This document shows, piece after piece, positions 16,553-25,714 of a stretch of 34,820 nt of DNA. Numbering within the stretch: position 1 is the stretch's first letter; the number at the start of each line of letters is the position of its first letter. The position numbers and the translations under genes are program-made. Origin of the DNA: Calothrix sp. CSU_2_0 (lineage in GTDB: Bacteria; Cyanobacteriota; Cyanobacteriia; Cyanobacteriales; Nostocaceae); NCBI GenBank assembly GCA_012034595.1, contig JAAUPE010000072.1:1-34820 (forward strand), given 5' to 3'. The notes under the pieces are model-generated. The model was not told the DNA's origin, searched no databases, and saw nothing but the letters and a program-made list of their open reading frames with translations.

Positions 16553-18190
16553 CTATCTAACATTTTTGAAACTTTCAACACTCGAACTAAACATATCAGC
16601 AAAGATAGACATCACAGTGCGATCGCGTATCTTAATATTTGCATTTAACCCCATCCCTGACTGCAATACTATATTTTTGCCATTTATGTTTAATTGCTGA
16701 CTATCAAGTTCGACCTTGGCAGGGAATCGATAAAAAGGGTAAATTTGGTCTGGTGGAAGTGCATCAGAACCGATTGATACCAATTTACCTTTGATATCGC
16801 CAAATTCACTAAATGGGAATGAATCAATTCTGACATCTACAGTCATTCCCAGTTTTACAAACCCAATATCTTTATTCGTAATGAATACTTTAGCAACAAG
16901 CTTGTCATTTGGTACTATCTTTAATATTGGCTCCGTGGATGATGCTACAAATCCAGGAGATTTTGCCTTGAGTTCAAATACTGTACCACTAGTTGGTGCT
17001 TTGATTTCCTGATACTTCAAGTTCATCTGGGTTTGACTAATTTGTGAATCAGTCTCAGCAATTTTTTTATTATTCTCGACAATTGCTTTAGTTAATTGAC
17101 TATCAATTTCAGCTATTTTCTGATTATTTACAGCTATTCTATCAAGCCAATCTTTACGAGAAACTGCTACAGTGTTTTGTAATTTAGCTTTTCCCCCGAC
17201 TATTTCTGCTAATAATCGAGCTTTTTCTTGCGTCAATTGGTCAAGTTGAGATTGAGCATTACGAACTTCTTCTTGTTGTTTGAGAAGTTGGATTTGTGAT
17301 ATTGCCCCTTGTTTTGCCAAATCGCTAATATTATTCAGAATACCCTGATTCATCTTCAAGGTATCTCTTGTAGAAACAATTTTAATTTCGGTTTGTTCAA
17401 CTTGACGTTTGAGTTGTTCTATTTCCGATAGATTCGCTGTTACCCTTGCATCTAATTCAATTTGACTAGAGGTGACTCTTTCTCGTTGGTTCAGGGATAA
17501 ACTATTTTTAGAATTACCATCAAATTGAGTCCGATAAACTTGATTTTCAGCTAACAATGCAGCACGGCTTTTAGTCAAGTCTATCATTGATGCAGGTACT
17601 TGTAGCGAGGTAATATCTACTGCATTACTACCTTTTAATTGTGATTGATAAAACTGGTTTTCTTGCATCAAGCTAGTACGAACTTTTTGCAATGATTCCA
17701 TTTGAACTTTGGCTGTTGTATTATCGAGGGTAAGTAGCTTTTCTCCTTGTTTAACCTGTTTGCCATCTTCAACAAATATCTCTTTTACTACTCCACCAAC
17801 TGGTGCTTGCACATCTTTAGTTGCACCACTAGCTTCGAGTTTACCTGTTGCCGATACAGCTTCTTCAATTTTAGTAACATTTGCCCAAATAACTGTACCA
17901 GTAGTCGCTATCATCAAAGTCCATAATATAGCTCTCGACCAATTTCTGGATTGTTTTAATATTACTGGTTGTTCAAATTTAGGAATATAACGTGGTGCAT
18001 AATTCGGAGCTTTTGGTTTGATTGTATCTGATGGTTGGGATGATTTTTCTGCTAATTCCTCTAGTTGCTGCATAGAAATCATTACCGGAATATCAGAATT
18101 AGTTTTACCATTACTATTGGTATTTTCATTACCTGATGTATGATTTGAATTTTGTCCATTACTGCTATCACTGCCGTTATTATTACTCAT
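16553..18190 (-). CDS. HlyD-type membrane fusion protein of a type I secretion system
   Basis: 545 residues. A cytoplasmic Ser/Asn-rich head (~1-80) is followed by one membrane helix (~86-103, ILWTLMIATTGTVIWANV), a lipoyl-like half (APVGGVVKEIFVEDGKQVKQGEK, ~129-150), a long coiled coil (~200-370, Gln/Leu/Ile-rich), then the second lipoyl half (APTSGTVFELKAKSPGFV) and a beta-barrel C-terminal part. HlyD proteins link the inner-membrane ABC exporter to a TolC-like outer-membrane channel, which is not in this window. It lies 104 bp after the exporter gene on the same strand and is the last gene of the set; it converges with parB 64 bp (or 17 bp, to the -1 frame stop) away. Confidence 0.85.
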   Translation of the reverse strand: MSNNNGSDSSNGQNSNHTSGNENTNSNGKTNSDIPVMISMQQLEELAEKSSQPSDTIKPKAPNYAPRYIPKFEQPVILKQSRNWSRAILWTLMIATTGTVIWANVTKIEEAVSATGKLEASGATKDVQAPVGGVVKEIFVEDGKQVKQGEKLLTLDNTTAKVQMESLQKVRTSLMQENQFYQSQLKGSNAVDITSLQVPASMIDLTKSRAALLAENQVYRTQFDGNSKNSLSLNQRERVTSSQIELDARVTANLSEIEQLKRQVEQTEIKIVSTRDTLKMNQGILNNISDLAKQGAISQIQLLKQQEEVRNAQSQLDQLTQEKARLLAEIVGGKAKLQNTVAVSRKDWLDRIAVNNQKIAEIDSQLTKAIVENNKKIAETDSQISQTQMNLKYQEIKAPTSGTVFELKAKSPGFVASSTEPILKIVPNDKLVAKVFITNKDIGFVKLGMTVDVRIDSFPFSEFGDIKGKLVSIGSDALPPDQIYPFYRFPAKVELDSQQLNINGKNIVLQSGMGLNANIKIRDRTVMSIFADMFSSSVESFKNVR

Positions 18191-18294
18191 AATTAGTTAT
18201 TAATTGATATTCAAGGGGTTGCTGTTAGTATTTAGATATAAAAAACAAAATATAGTTGATAGTATTACGATAATTATAAAATTACATTTTCGCT

Positions 18295-21200
18295 TCAACT
18301 TCCTGAAGCTTCTTGTTGTTGGTAAAGACAGTAATACAAACCTTTCATTTCGATCAATTCTTTATGAGTTCCTTGTTCTGCAACTTTTCCTTGACTCATC
18401 ATCAAAATAATATCTGCATTCTTAATAGTTGCTAATCTGTGGGTAATAAACAATACTGTCCTTCCCTTAAATGCAACTTGTAAGTTTGAACAAACCTGTC
18501 TTTCAGTAGCATAATCAAGGGCACTAGTAGCTTCATCCATAATTAATAGGGGTGGATTTTGCAATACAGTACGTGCGATCGCAATTCTCTGTTTTTGTCC
18601 TCCCGACAATGCGGAACCCCTCTCTCCAACACGGGTATTATAGCCATTGGGCAAATTCATGATAAAGTCATGAGCGCAGGCTATTTGGGCTGCTTCGACT
18701 ATCTCTTCTGGTGTGGCATCGGGTATAGTTAAAGCAATATTTTCTTGGACTGTGGTGTCGAATAGGAGAGTATCTTGCAGCACCATACCGATTTGTTGAC
18801 GCAGGGAGTACAATTCCACTTTGGAGATGTCATATCCATCTATTAATATACGTCCAGAGTCAAGTTCGTAAAGTCTAGGAATTAATTTTGTGAGGGTACT
18901 TTTCCCTGCACCACTTTGTCCCACTACTCCAATAAATGCACCTTTGGGAATTTCAACGGAGATGTTATTTAATTGTGGTTGTGGTGATTTGGCAAAGGCA
19001 AAGGTAACGCTTTCGTATTTAATCGTACCCTCGATTGCTGGCATAGGAATATTATTTCTCCCAGCTAATTCGCTTTCTTGAGGTGTGTCTAGAATATCAG
19101 CTAATCGTTCCAAAGATAATGCTGTTTCTTGGAAGTTCTGCCAGAGTTGAATTAATCGTAGTAATGGACTTGTCACATAACCAGCAATAATTCTAAAGGC
19201 AATCAATTCACCTAATGTAATTTCTTGTTTCAATACTAAATATGCTCCCACCCATAATAGAAGTAAACTTGATAATTTATTGAGAAAATTACTCAGAGAA
19301 CCTGCTGTATTACTTGTGGTGACATTTTCAAAACTGGCGCTAATATATTTACTGTAGCGTTGTTGCCATTGCCATCGGGAATTAAGTTCAATATTCTGGG
19401 CTTTGACTGTTTGAATACCTGATACTACTTCCACTAAATAGGATTGGGTTTCGGCATTCCGTTCAGCTTTGGTGCGGGTTTGACTGCGGATGATTGGAGC
19501 AAAGATAAATGTTAATAGGGCAAATAAAGGGACGGTTGCGAGTGCGACGATAGTTAACAACCAACTATAAAATATCATTACCCCGATATAAATTACCGAG
19601 AAGATAGCGTCCAATACAACTGTCAGAGCAGTACCAGTTAAGAAAGAACGAATATTTTCAAGTTCGTTAATTCTGCTTGATATTTCCCCAACAGGACGTT
19701 TCTCGAAATAACGTAAGGGTAATCTTAATAAATGGTCAATTACTTCACTTCCCAACGATAAATCAATGCGGTTTGTAGTATCAACAAATAAGTTTGTTCG
19801 TAACCAGGTAATCACTCCCTCAATAATCGCCATGACAACGAGTAATCCACCGAGTACGTTCAGGGTATTAATACCATTTTGAATAATTACTTTATCGATG
19901 ATTACTTGGGTGATGAGGGGATTAGCTAGTCCTAATAATTGTACGAATAAAGATGCGATAAATACTTCAGTTAAGACAGTCTTATGTTTTTTAATCGCTG
20001 GTAGAAACCAACTTAAATTGAATCGACTTTTCGGAGTTTCAGAAGTATGTTGTAATAATAATACCTGCCCTTCTTCTCCCCAGGTTTCGATAAATGATTC
20101 TGGTTTCTTGCGAGTAATACCCTGTTCGGGAATGGCAAGGGTTAATTCTTTTTCCGTAGCATGATAAAGTATAGCGTAGGAGTCTTGCCAGGGAAGCAAT
20201 ACGGGGGTAGGAAGTTTAGATATGGCAACAGATGGTACTTCTACAAGTTGTGCTTTCAATCCCATCAATTCGGCAACAGCACCGCAGATTTCAATTGATA
20301 TTTTACCAGTTCGTTGATAGTTGCTGTTTAATGCCCTTCTGAGTACGTCCCGTTTCCACGGCATGTTCCAATGTTGTGATAGCATTTGGAAACAAGCAAG
20401 GGTTGCGTCAATTGGTCCCCTTCCGTGGATGTATGGATATTTTACTTGTTTGCTGTTTGTTTCTTCTGGTTGTTCGGGTTTTTCTGGTGCAAGGGGTATA
20501 TTTTCCCAAGGGTTCAAGATGATGGAGGAGTGGGGGAGAGGAAGAGGGGAGGAGGGGGAGAATGATAGAGTTGAGTCTGTAAATCCAATTAGTCTTACTT
20601 CTTTACCGTTAGAAGATTTTATATAGTCTTTATCGCTTGTTGAGTCAATTACGCTTCCCGTTGAATAATTGCAATCAGAACTGCTGACTAACCAGATGAG
20701 GTTATTATCTAATTGACTGAGTGGAGTTTTGCTTGGGGGAAGGTTGATTACAGTAGCGTGGTTTAATGATGCGATCGCAGTTTCTTTCAAATTCTCTACT
20801 ACTTTACCCCGACGGTTGAGTTCTGTCCCTAACAACTCATATGCTTCGATTAAACTCAATTGGTTATAGAAATAAGCTGCAAAGGAAGAGGGGGAGATTG
20901 GAGGAGTGGGGGAATGGGAGAAAGAAAGAAATTCCCCCCCCTCTCCCTCTCTTCCCCTCCCCCTCTCTTCTTCTAGTAATTCTTGAAAATCAGCAACTTT
21001 GAGGGTAAGACAGACTGTTTCGGTGGATGCAATAACTGTTTCACATGGTACACCTCGAATAACACTAGTTGCACCAATGATTGCACCTGGTTCGAGTTTT
21101 TCTAGTGTTTGTGGTGCGATCGCACCTGGAGGATATCCTAGTAACCGTGCTTGTCCATCGTAGAGAATCGCTATTCGTGCTGGGAGGTTTTCTTTGACGA

Positions 21201-21408
21201 GGATAGCTTGCCCCATTCGATAGCGCAATGGTTCGAGTTTGTTGACAATTCCGTCAAGTACCGTCGAGTCTAGTTTGTCAAACGGTGCAATTTTAGCTAA
21301 AACTCGTGGTAGATGTGGATCGAAGTTGTCATACTCGGTTCGCAGTTTGCGGTTTGTACCCGACTCCAGGTAAGCTAGATAATTAGTGATAGCACTGAAA
21401 TCAGGCAA
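18295..21408 (-). CDS. CNBD + inactive-C39 ABC exporter of a type I secretion system
   Basis: 1037 residues. Residues ~35-146 look like a cyclic-nucleotide-binding domain (LVKENLPARIAILYDGQARLL, EPGAIIGATSVIRG). Two low-complexity linkers (~147-176, ~279-297) come from GA-rich DNA. Residues ~324-455 resemble a C39 peptidase, but where active enzymes have D-C-G it reads IDATLACF (D334), so the catalytic Cys seems missing: a HlyB-like docking domain is likelier than a protease. Transmembrane region ~470-750, then the ATPase: Walker A GQSGAGKST (~830-838), LSGGQ (~934-938), Walker B LLIMDEA (~954-960) and FITHR. It should move an unfolded protein from cytoplasm to outside using ATP. It sits between the PPIase and HlyD genes in one same-strand set; CNBD control is inferred. 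Confidence 0.85.
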   Translation of the reverse strand: MPDFSAITNYLAYLESGTNRKLRTEYDNFDPHLPRVLAKIAPFDKLDSTVLDGIVNKLEPLRYRMGQAILVKENLPARIAILYDGQARLLGYPPGAIAPQTLEKLEPGAIIGATSVIRGVPCETVIASTETVCLTLKVADFQELLEEERGRGREGEGGEFLSFSHSPTPPISPSSFAAYFYNQLSLIEAYELLGTELNRRGKVVENLKETAIASLNHATVINLPPSKTPLSQLDNNLIWLVSSSDCNYSTGSVIDSTSDKDYIKSSNGKEVRLIGFTDSTLSFSPSSPLPLPHSSIILNPWENIPLAPEKPEQPEETNSKQVKYPYIHGRGPIDATLACFQMLSQHWNMPWKRDVLRRALNSNYQRTGKISIEICGAVAELMGLKAQLVEVPSVAISKLPTPVLLPWQDSYAILYHATEKELTLAIPEQGITRKKPESFIETWGEEGQVLLLQHTSETPKSRFNLSWFLPAIKKHKTVLTEVFIASLFVQLLGLANPLITQVIIDKVIIQNGINTLNVLGGLLVVMAIIEGVITWLRTNLFVDTTNRIDLSLGSEVIDHLLRLPLRYFEKRPVGEISSRINELENIRSFLTGTALTVVLDAIFSVIYIGVMIFYSWLLTIVALATVPLFALLTFIFAPIIRSQTRTKAERNAETQSYLVEVVSGIQTVKAQNIELNSRWQWQQRYSKYISASFENVTTSNTAGSLSNFLNKLSSLLLLWVGAYLVLKQEITLGELIAFRIIAGYVTSPLLRLIQLWQNFQETALSLERLADILDTPQESELAGRNNIPMPAIEGTIKYESVTFAFAKSPQPQLNNISVEIPKGAFIGVVGQSGAGKSTLTKLIPRLYELDSGRILIDGYDISKVELYSLRQQIGMVLQDTLLFDTTVQENIALTIPDATPEEIVEAAQIACAHDFIMNLPNGYNTRVGERGSALSGGQKQRIAIARTVLQNPPLLIMDEATSALDYATERQVCSNLQVAFKGRTVLFITHRLATIKNADIILMMSQGKVAEQGTHKELIEMKGLYYCLYQQQEASGS
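20524..20560 (+). repeat. GA-rich tract inside the exporter gene
   Basis: A purine-only run (G/A) of ~37 bp with GGGGGAG and GAGGAGG units, in frame within a linker-coding part of the ABC exporter. The same kind of sequence recurs at 20884-20972 in the same gene. Confidence 0.6.
20884..20972. repeat. GA/CT-rich inverted repeat inside the exporter gene
   Basis: A purine arm (about 20884-20930) meets a pyrimidine arm (about 20933-20972), and the arms can pair imperfectly through GGGGGAG/CTCCCCC blocks. It is translated in frame as LEEERGRGREGEG and following Ser/Pro-rich residues. It looks like a mobile low-complexity hairpin that landed in a linker and kept the frame. Confidence 0.55.
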
Positions 21409-21565
21409 GTTTGGAGATATTTTAGTGATTGTGGATATGTATTTTTACGTAACATTTCCTGATATAGCTTGGCTGCTAAGATGTGGAGATGACATCAGTA
21501 CTATTACGTAAACTATATTAATAATTTTTCGATGTTACCCAATTTAATGAATCAGAAATCAGTAA

Positions 21566-22345
21566 TTAACAGCTAACTGCTAAGGGAATAAGAGTTTGGC
21601 TTTCCGAGGAGTTATCGTTATTAACTAGGGAAATTGGTGTATTTTTAATTTCTTCTGCCAACCATTGCTCGAATAAATGGTTGAGAAGAGTTGTTTTCAT
21701 AGCATCATCTAACTGTGCTGGAACAAAAGACTCCAAACGTATAATTACGTACCAATTTTCTAGTTTTATTGGTGGTAATATTTGTCCCGGTTTAATTGTG
21801 GCTAATTTTTGAGCAATTGCAGGATGAGGTTGAGATATAGGTACTGGACCAATCAATCCACCCGTTTGTGCTTCTTGTCCTTGGGAATATTCCTTCGCGC
21901 AGTCGGCAAAGGTAGCATCACCATCTTGGATGCGGAAAAATAGTTCCTGGGCAATTTCGCTACTTTCGGTACGGAGGAGGGAATATACAACCTTGTCGAG
22001 TTGGGGTTTAACTTGGAGAAAATATTGTTCGAGTTTGTTTGCCCAGGTTGCTTGTTTAAATTTTTCGAGCTTGAGTTCTTTGGTGGCTAATGCTTCGAGT
22101 TGGGTTTGGGTGATGCAGAGTTGTTGTAGTGCTGCTGTTATGGCTTCTGAAGTGGTGAGTTTATTCTGCTGGTAGAATGCTTGGATAGTAGCGACGCTTT
22201 CTTCTAAGGTAAGGGAGATGTTGCCGATCGCGCGATCGCAAATAATTTCGCGCTGGAGTAATGGCAGTATTTTATACCCCGAAAGCAGGTTCAGTACGTC
22301 GGTTGCGGGTATGCTTTGATTGCCTATTTGCAGTTTAGAAGCCAT
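21566..22345 (-). CDS. PpiC/SurA-type peptidyl-prolyl isomerase of the secretion set
   Basis: 259 residues. The N-terminal ~110 residues are helical, as in SurA-like chaperones. Residues ~118-208 form a parvulin domain: LFFRIQDGDATFADCAKEYSQGQEAQ, TGGLIGPVP and IKPGQILPPIKLENWYVIIRLES. The C-terminal helix (LLNHLFEQWLAEEI) may pack on the N-terminal domain. There is no signal peptide, so it is either cytoplasmic or itself exported. Cyanobacterial clusters often pair this PPIase with a CNBD-type ABC exporter and HlyD; it probably folds or holds the exported protein. It is the first gene of the minus-strand set, 157 bp before the exporter. Confidence 0.8.
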   Translation of the reverse strand: MASKLQIGNQSIPATDVLNLLSGYKILPLLQREIICDRAIGNISLTLEESVATIQAFYQQNKLTTSEAITAALQQLCITQTQLEALATKELKLEKFKQATWANKLEQYFLQVKPQLDKVVYSLLRTESSEIAQELFFRIQDGDATFADCAKEYSQGQEAQTGGLIGPVPISQPHPAIAQKLATIKPGQILPPIKLENWYVIIRLESFVPAQLDDAMKTTLLNHLFEQWLAEEIKNTPISLVNNDNSSESQTLIPLAVSC

Positions 22346-22478
22346 ATTAAAGGATGGAATTTTGGTATATTTTCCCTGTTGTATTATGGCTTTTGATGAG
22401 TGATTATGCCAACCTGGTGTATGCGTAATTTCGTTAAATTCTAAAATGTTTTTGAATTTTGGAATAAATCTCTACTAG

Positions 22479-22703
22479 CATCATAATCGTAATCAGCCAA
22501 ATGATGGCGTACAACGTTCGGAGGGAAGATTTGACCCCATCGAAGAGACAAGATACTGGCTACCAGTTACGTCAGAGGAACTTTGTCAAAAAATAGCGAG
22601 GAAAAGAGGGCTAAAATTAGTAGAAATAGTTGATACGAAAATGGAACCTTTACCAATAATTTGTATTTCCGATAATTATCCAGAGGATTTAACGAATGAA
22701 TGA
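22479..22703 (+). CDS. short ORF, possible remnant, unknown function
   Basis: An open frame of 74 codons bounded by a stop just upstream (22476-22478) and with no ATG or GTG near its beginning, so it is either 5'-truncated or uses a rare start. The product contains FDPIEETRYWLPVTSEEL and IARKRGLKLVEIVDT, then MEPLPIICISDNYPEDLTNE. No family recognised. Its stop overlaps the next ORF's ATG by 8 bp (22696-22703), so the two were probably one operon. Confidence 0.35.
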   Translation, partial: HHNRNQPNDGVQRSEGRFDPIEETRYWLPVTSEELCQKIARKRGLKLVEIVDTKMEPLPIICISDNYPEDLTNE

Positions 22704-22937
22704 CGTGACAACTTTAATCCCTGTTAGCGAGTTAATCCCAATGTTGACAGTTATTTCTAATCGCAATTGGGATGGTTTTAAAGAATTGGAGAAGGAGTTT
22801 GTGACAAAACATGGGGTTGAAGCTTGGCAAGATTTTTTGCCTATCGTCTAAAGCCTGCTTTGGATAAAGATTCAGATCGATGGTTGTTGGTTCAATAGTG
22901 CAGCCAGGGTTATACGGTTAAAGCTGTAGCGCAATAA
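22696..22937 (+). pseudogene. frameshifted small gene, unknown function
   Basis: ATG at 22696 gives a 51-residue product that ends early at 22849-22851. One extra T in the run 22833-22838 would join it to a frame reading AYRLKPALDKDSDRWLLVQ, which then meets TAG (22896-22898), followed by CSQGYTVKAVAQ to a second stop at 22935-22937. So the gene has an A/T-run frameshift and possibly a nonsense codon (the TAG may instead be the true stop). The N-terminus (LIPVSELIPMLTVI) is hydrophobic and helical. Function unknown. Confidence 0.4.
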
Positions 22938-22975
22938 TTTTGATTTTTTTAACTGCTGATAAGATATTTATTGTT

Positions 22976-23177
22976 GCGATCGCAATTTTAAGGTTCGAGC
23001 GATCGTAGTTTTCCTTTGGAACCATTGCATGATTAGTTTTCCACAAAAAAGCGATACCTACGGTAAGCTACCGCTAACGCATAATTTATTCCTTTTATGG
23101 AAAGATTCCTTGAAGTTATCTTTTTCTCATTACGCGATCGCAATTTTCTCTCCGATAGTAGAGCGATCGAAGTTGCC
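22976..23177 (+). repeat. pair of HIP1-containing repeat units
   Basis: Copies at 22976-23013 and 23134-23177 both start GCGATCGCAATTTT, carry a second site GAGCGATCG and end with AGTT-NCC-like sequence. The spacer between the two sites differs in length. The 37 bp after the second copy hold a third HIP1 octamer. No gene lies in 22938-23223 other than short ORFs that I treat as chance. Confidence 0.5.
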
Positions 23178-23223
23178 AGCATTTACTGTGGTGCGATCGC
23201 GCTTGACAACTTAAAGACAGCCG

Positions 23224-24294
23224 CTATGAATCCATGTGATTATACTGCTTAAGAATTTCAATGACAATAGGATAGTTAACATTAGTAGCCCAAAAATAAT
23301 TATCTTGAAAATGAAGTAAGGCATAGTCTAAAGCAGTCTTTCCCTCTGAATCTTTTATATTAATATCTGCATTCGTTTCAATCAGTAATTTAACAGAGTT
23401 AGGGCTACCAAGATTTGCTGCTTCCATTAAAGCTGTCTTTCCATAATTATCTTGGGCATTAACATCTGCTCCTGCCTGAATTAAATTGAGACAGATATGA
23501 ATTCTATCATCACTTTCTCCTACAGCGTACATTAATGCAGTTCTGCCATCTTCATCTCTAGCATTTGGATTGGCACCCAATGCTAATAATTCATTTAATA
23601 TTACTAATCTACTTTTGCTAGATGCTGTAATAAGAGCAGTTAACCCATCTGCATCATAATCATTAATATCTGCTCCATTAACAATAATTTCCTTAACTTG
23701 GCATAGGTTGTTCTCATCAACTGCATTAGTAAGAAAATTAGTTTGTGGATTCGCTGACTTTTCTCTCAATTTTATACGCATACCTACTAACAGACGTTCT
23801 TCAATCCCCTTCCTCAATTCAGGATTTGTCAATGGATACAGATATTTATAAACTTCTTCATGCCCACTTTCCGCTGCTCCCTGTAGAGCATAATTGCTAT
23901 TCCACAAATAATTAACATTTGCACCGACTTCAACTAATAGTTTGACTATATCGATATTTCCATTACAGGCAGCAGCAAATAATGGAGTGTAGTTATCATT
24001 CGATCTCAATGGATAATTTGCATCTGCACCACCTTCAATTAGTATTTTTACTATAGGTAAATTTCCTTTCGTAACAGCACGCTCAAGAGGTATCCCATCT
24101 AATAACTCAAAGTTGACATCTAATCCTGCATTGACTAAGAGACTGACAATCTCTAAATACTCTTTATCTATTGCTTCAATCAGAGATTGATAAGCATTAT
24201 CAGGACTGATTTCATAGCCTGAGATCAACTCTTTAACTCTTTGAACATCATTCGATTGTACAGTCTCTAACAGCAAAAAGGAATCTATTAGCAT
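23224..24294 (-). CDS. ankyrin-repeat protein
   Basis: 356 residues made of about eight ankyrin repeats, each with the TPL/ALxxAA...G...IVKLLIExGADVN pattern. Clear units are GNLPIVKILIEGGADANY, YTPLFAAACNGNIDIVKLLV and KTALMEAANLGSPNSVKLL. A less regular segment (~150-195, KGIEERLLVGMRIKLREKS) splits the array in two. Ankyrin repeats mediate protein-protein contacts; no signal peptide, catalytic domain or membrane helix is present, so it is likely cytoplasmic with an unknown partner. The ATG at 24292-24294 has a weak AGGAT upstream. The gene stands alone; an ISAzo13 element starts 104 bp upstream of it, so its promoter may be altered. Confidence 0.85.
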   Translation of the reverse strand: MLIDSFLLLETVQSNDVQRVKELISGYEISPDNAYQSLIEAIDKEYLEIVSLLVNAGLDVNFELLDGIPLERAVTKGNLPIVKILIEGGADANYPLRSNDNYTPLFAAACNGNIDIVKLLVEVGANVNYLWNSNYALQGAAESGHEEVYKYLYPLTNPELRKGIEERLLVGMRIKLREKSANPQTNFLTNAVDENNLCQVKEIIVNGADINDYDADGLTALITASSKSRLVILNELLALGANPNARDEDGRTALMYAVGESDDRIHICLNLIQAGADVNAQDNYGKTALMEAANLGSPNSVKLLIETNADINIKDSEGKTALDYALLHFQDNYFWATNVNYPIVIEILKQYNHMDS

Positions 24295-24397
24295 ATCCTA
24301 TAAACCAAAATCAATTATAGATAAAACAACTCCAAAATTATTTAACGCATATTTTTCATATTTTTTCTCCTCGGTTTCTGTTATTTTTTTTACACAT

Positions 24398-25714
24398 AGG
24401 GACTTGCAGAGAAATAAAATACCAGATAATCTAGGGCTGAACTACCCAAAACTGGGTGAACTATTTAATCAGGGTCATCAAAAGTAAGCAATGTTAAACT
24501 CAAAAATCAAATCAACTCTTAAAGACGCAGCCAAAAAGCTTACAGGGGTAAAGAAAAGGGCTTTTATGGCAAAAGTGGTTTCAGAGTACTTTGAGGGTTC
24601 GGCACGTAGAGCAGAAACAGATTTAGGTTGGAATAGGCAAGCAATAATTCTAGGGCAAAAAGAGGAAGAAACAGGAATAATCTGTAAAGATAATTATCGA
24701 GCTAGAGGAAGAAAAAAGACAGAGATTTTACAACCGAGGCTCGAAGCAGATATTAAGAGTCTAGTAGATGGTCAAGCACAAGCAGACCCCAAATTTCAAT
24801 CAATTTTTTATTATGCACGGATTAGTGCTAGAGCCGTGAGAGAAAAATTAATCTCATTAAAAGGATACGAAGATAGTCTATTGCCTAGTCGGCAAACAAT
24901 AGGAGATATATTGAATCGAATGGGATATATTTTAAAAAAACACTAAAAACAAAGCCTCTCAAAAAAATTCCGGAAACGGATAAAATATTTGAAAATGTAG
25001 AATTTGCGAATCAGGATTCAGATCAGAATCCTAAGTCTTTAAGGATATCAGTTGATTCAAAAGCAAAAGTCAAGATTGGAAATTTATCGAGAGATGGTTA
25101 CTCACGTACAATAGAACCAAAAAAAGCTGACGACCATGACAGTGAATGGTCTGCGGTATTGGTTCCATTGGGAATTTTGGATGTATTAGGCAATAGATTA
25201 TCAATTTATTTTGGTCAGTCAGCAGAAACAACTGACTTTATTGTTGACTGTTTAGAAGCTTGGTGGCAAGAGAATAAACGCGAGCATACTGGATTAGAGG
25301 AATTAGCAATTGATATTGATAATGGCTCTGCCACCAGAAGTAATCGCACCCAGTTTATAAAACGAATCGTGCAGTTTTCCCAAAAAACTCAATTAAAAAT
25401 TAAATTAATTTATTATCCACCTTATCACAGTAAATATAACCCGATAGAGAGATGTTGGGCAGCACTAGAAAACTATTGGAACGGAGCTATTTTAGATTCA
25501 ATTGATGCTGCGATTGAGTGGGCTAGTAACATGACTTGGAATGGCATTTCACCCCAAGTACAATTATTTGAGGGAAATTATGAAAAAGGGATTGCTGTTT
25601 CTTCTGAAGAATTAGAAACTTTAAAACCATTCTGGCTACGCTCTGAAAATTTACCCAAATGGGATGTTACTGTAGTTCCTTATTAGCTGGTATTTTATTT
25701 TCGCGCAAGTCCCT
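24398..25714 (+). mobile_element. ISAzo13-family insertion sequence
   Basis: 1317 bp. Terminal inverted repeats of 28 bp: 24398-24425 (starts AGGGACTTGC, ends ATAAAATACCAG) and 25687-25714, the complement; 24 of 28 positions match. The transposase fills most of it. The right end lies directly against a truncated IS110 transposase, whereas the sequence beyond the left end does not look like IS110, so the other IS110 part is gone. No clear target duplication (flanks CAT and TTA). Confidence 0.85.
24491..25686 (+). CDS. ISAzo13-family transposase, -1 frameshift at A7
   Basis: Two overlapping frames: 24491-24946 (151 codons; helical DNA-binding part, MAKVVSEYFEGSARRAET) and the -1 frame running from the A run 24934-24940 to 25686. 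Bases read TTA AAA AAA CAC, an A_AAA_AAA slippery heptamer. Joined, they give ~398 residues. The second part carries the DDE-type core: RISVDSKAKVKIGN (Asp), IDNGSATRSNR (Asp), and YYPPYHSKYNPIERCWA (Glu). This matches the ISAzo13 ('Rhodopirellula-type') transposase family; several IS families use such frameshifts, so the element may be functional. The shift is an inference from sequence form. A separate start in the second part (25159) is unlikely to give a useful protein. Confidence 0.8.

Noticed and set aside
18295-21408. Active C39 peptidase for a double-glycine leader peptide (bacteriocin export)
   Set aside because: The catalytic Cys position appears to be Ala, and no short precursor gene with a GG leader was found around the operon.
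23029-23214. 61-codon plus-strand ORF
   Set aside because: Crosses the HIP1 repeat units, lacks a ribosome binding site and shows no protein-like pattern.
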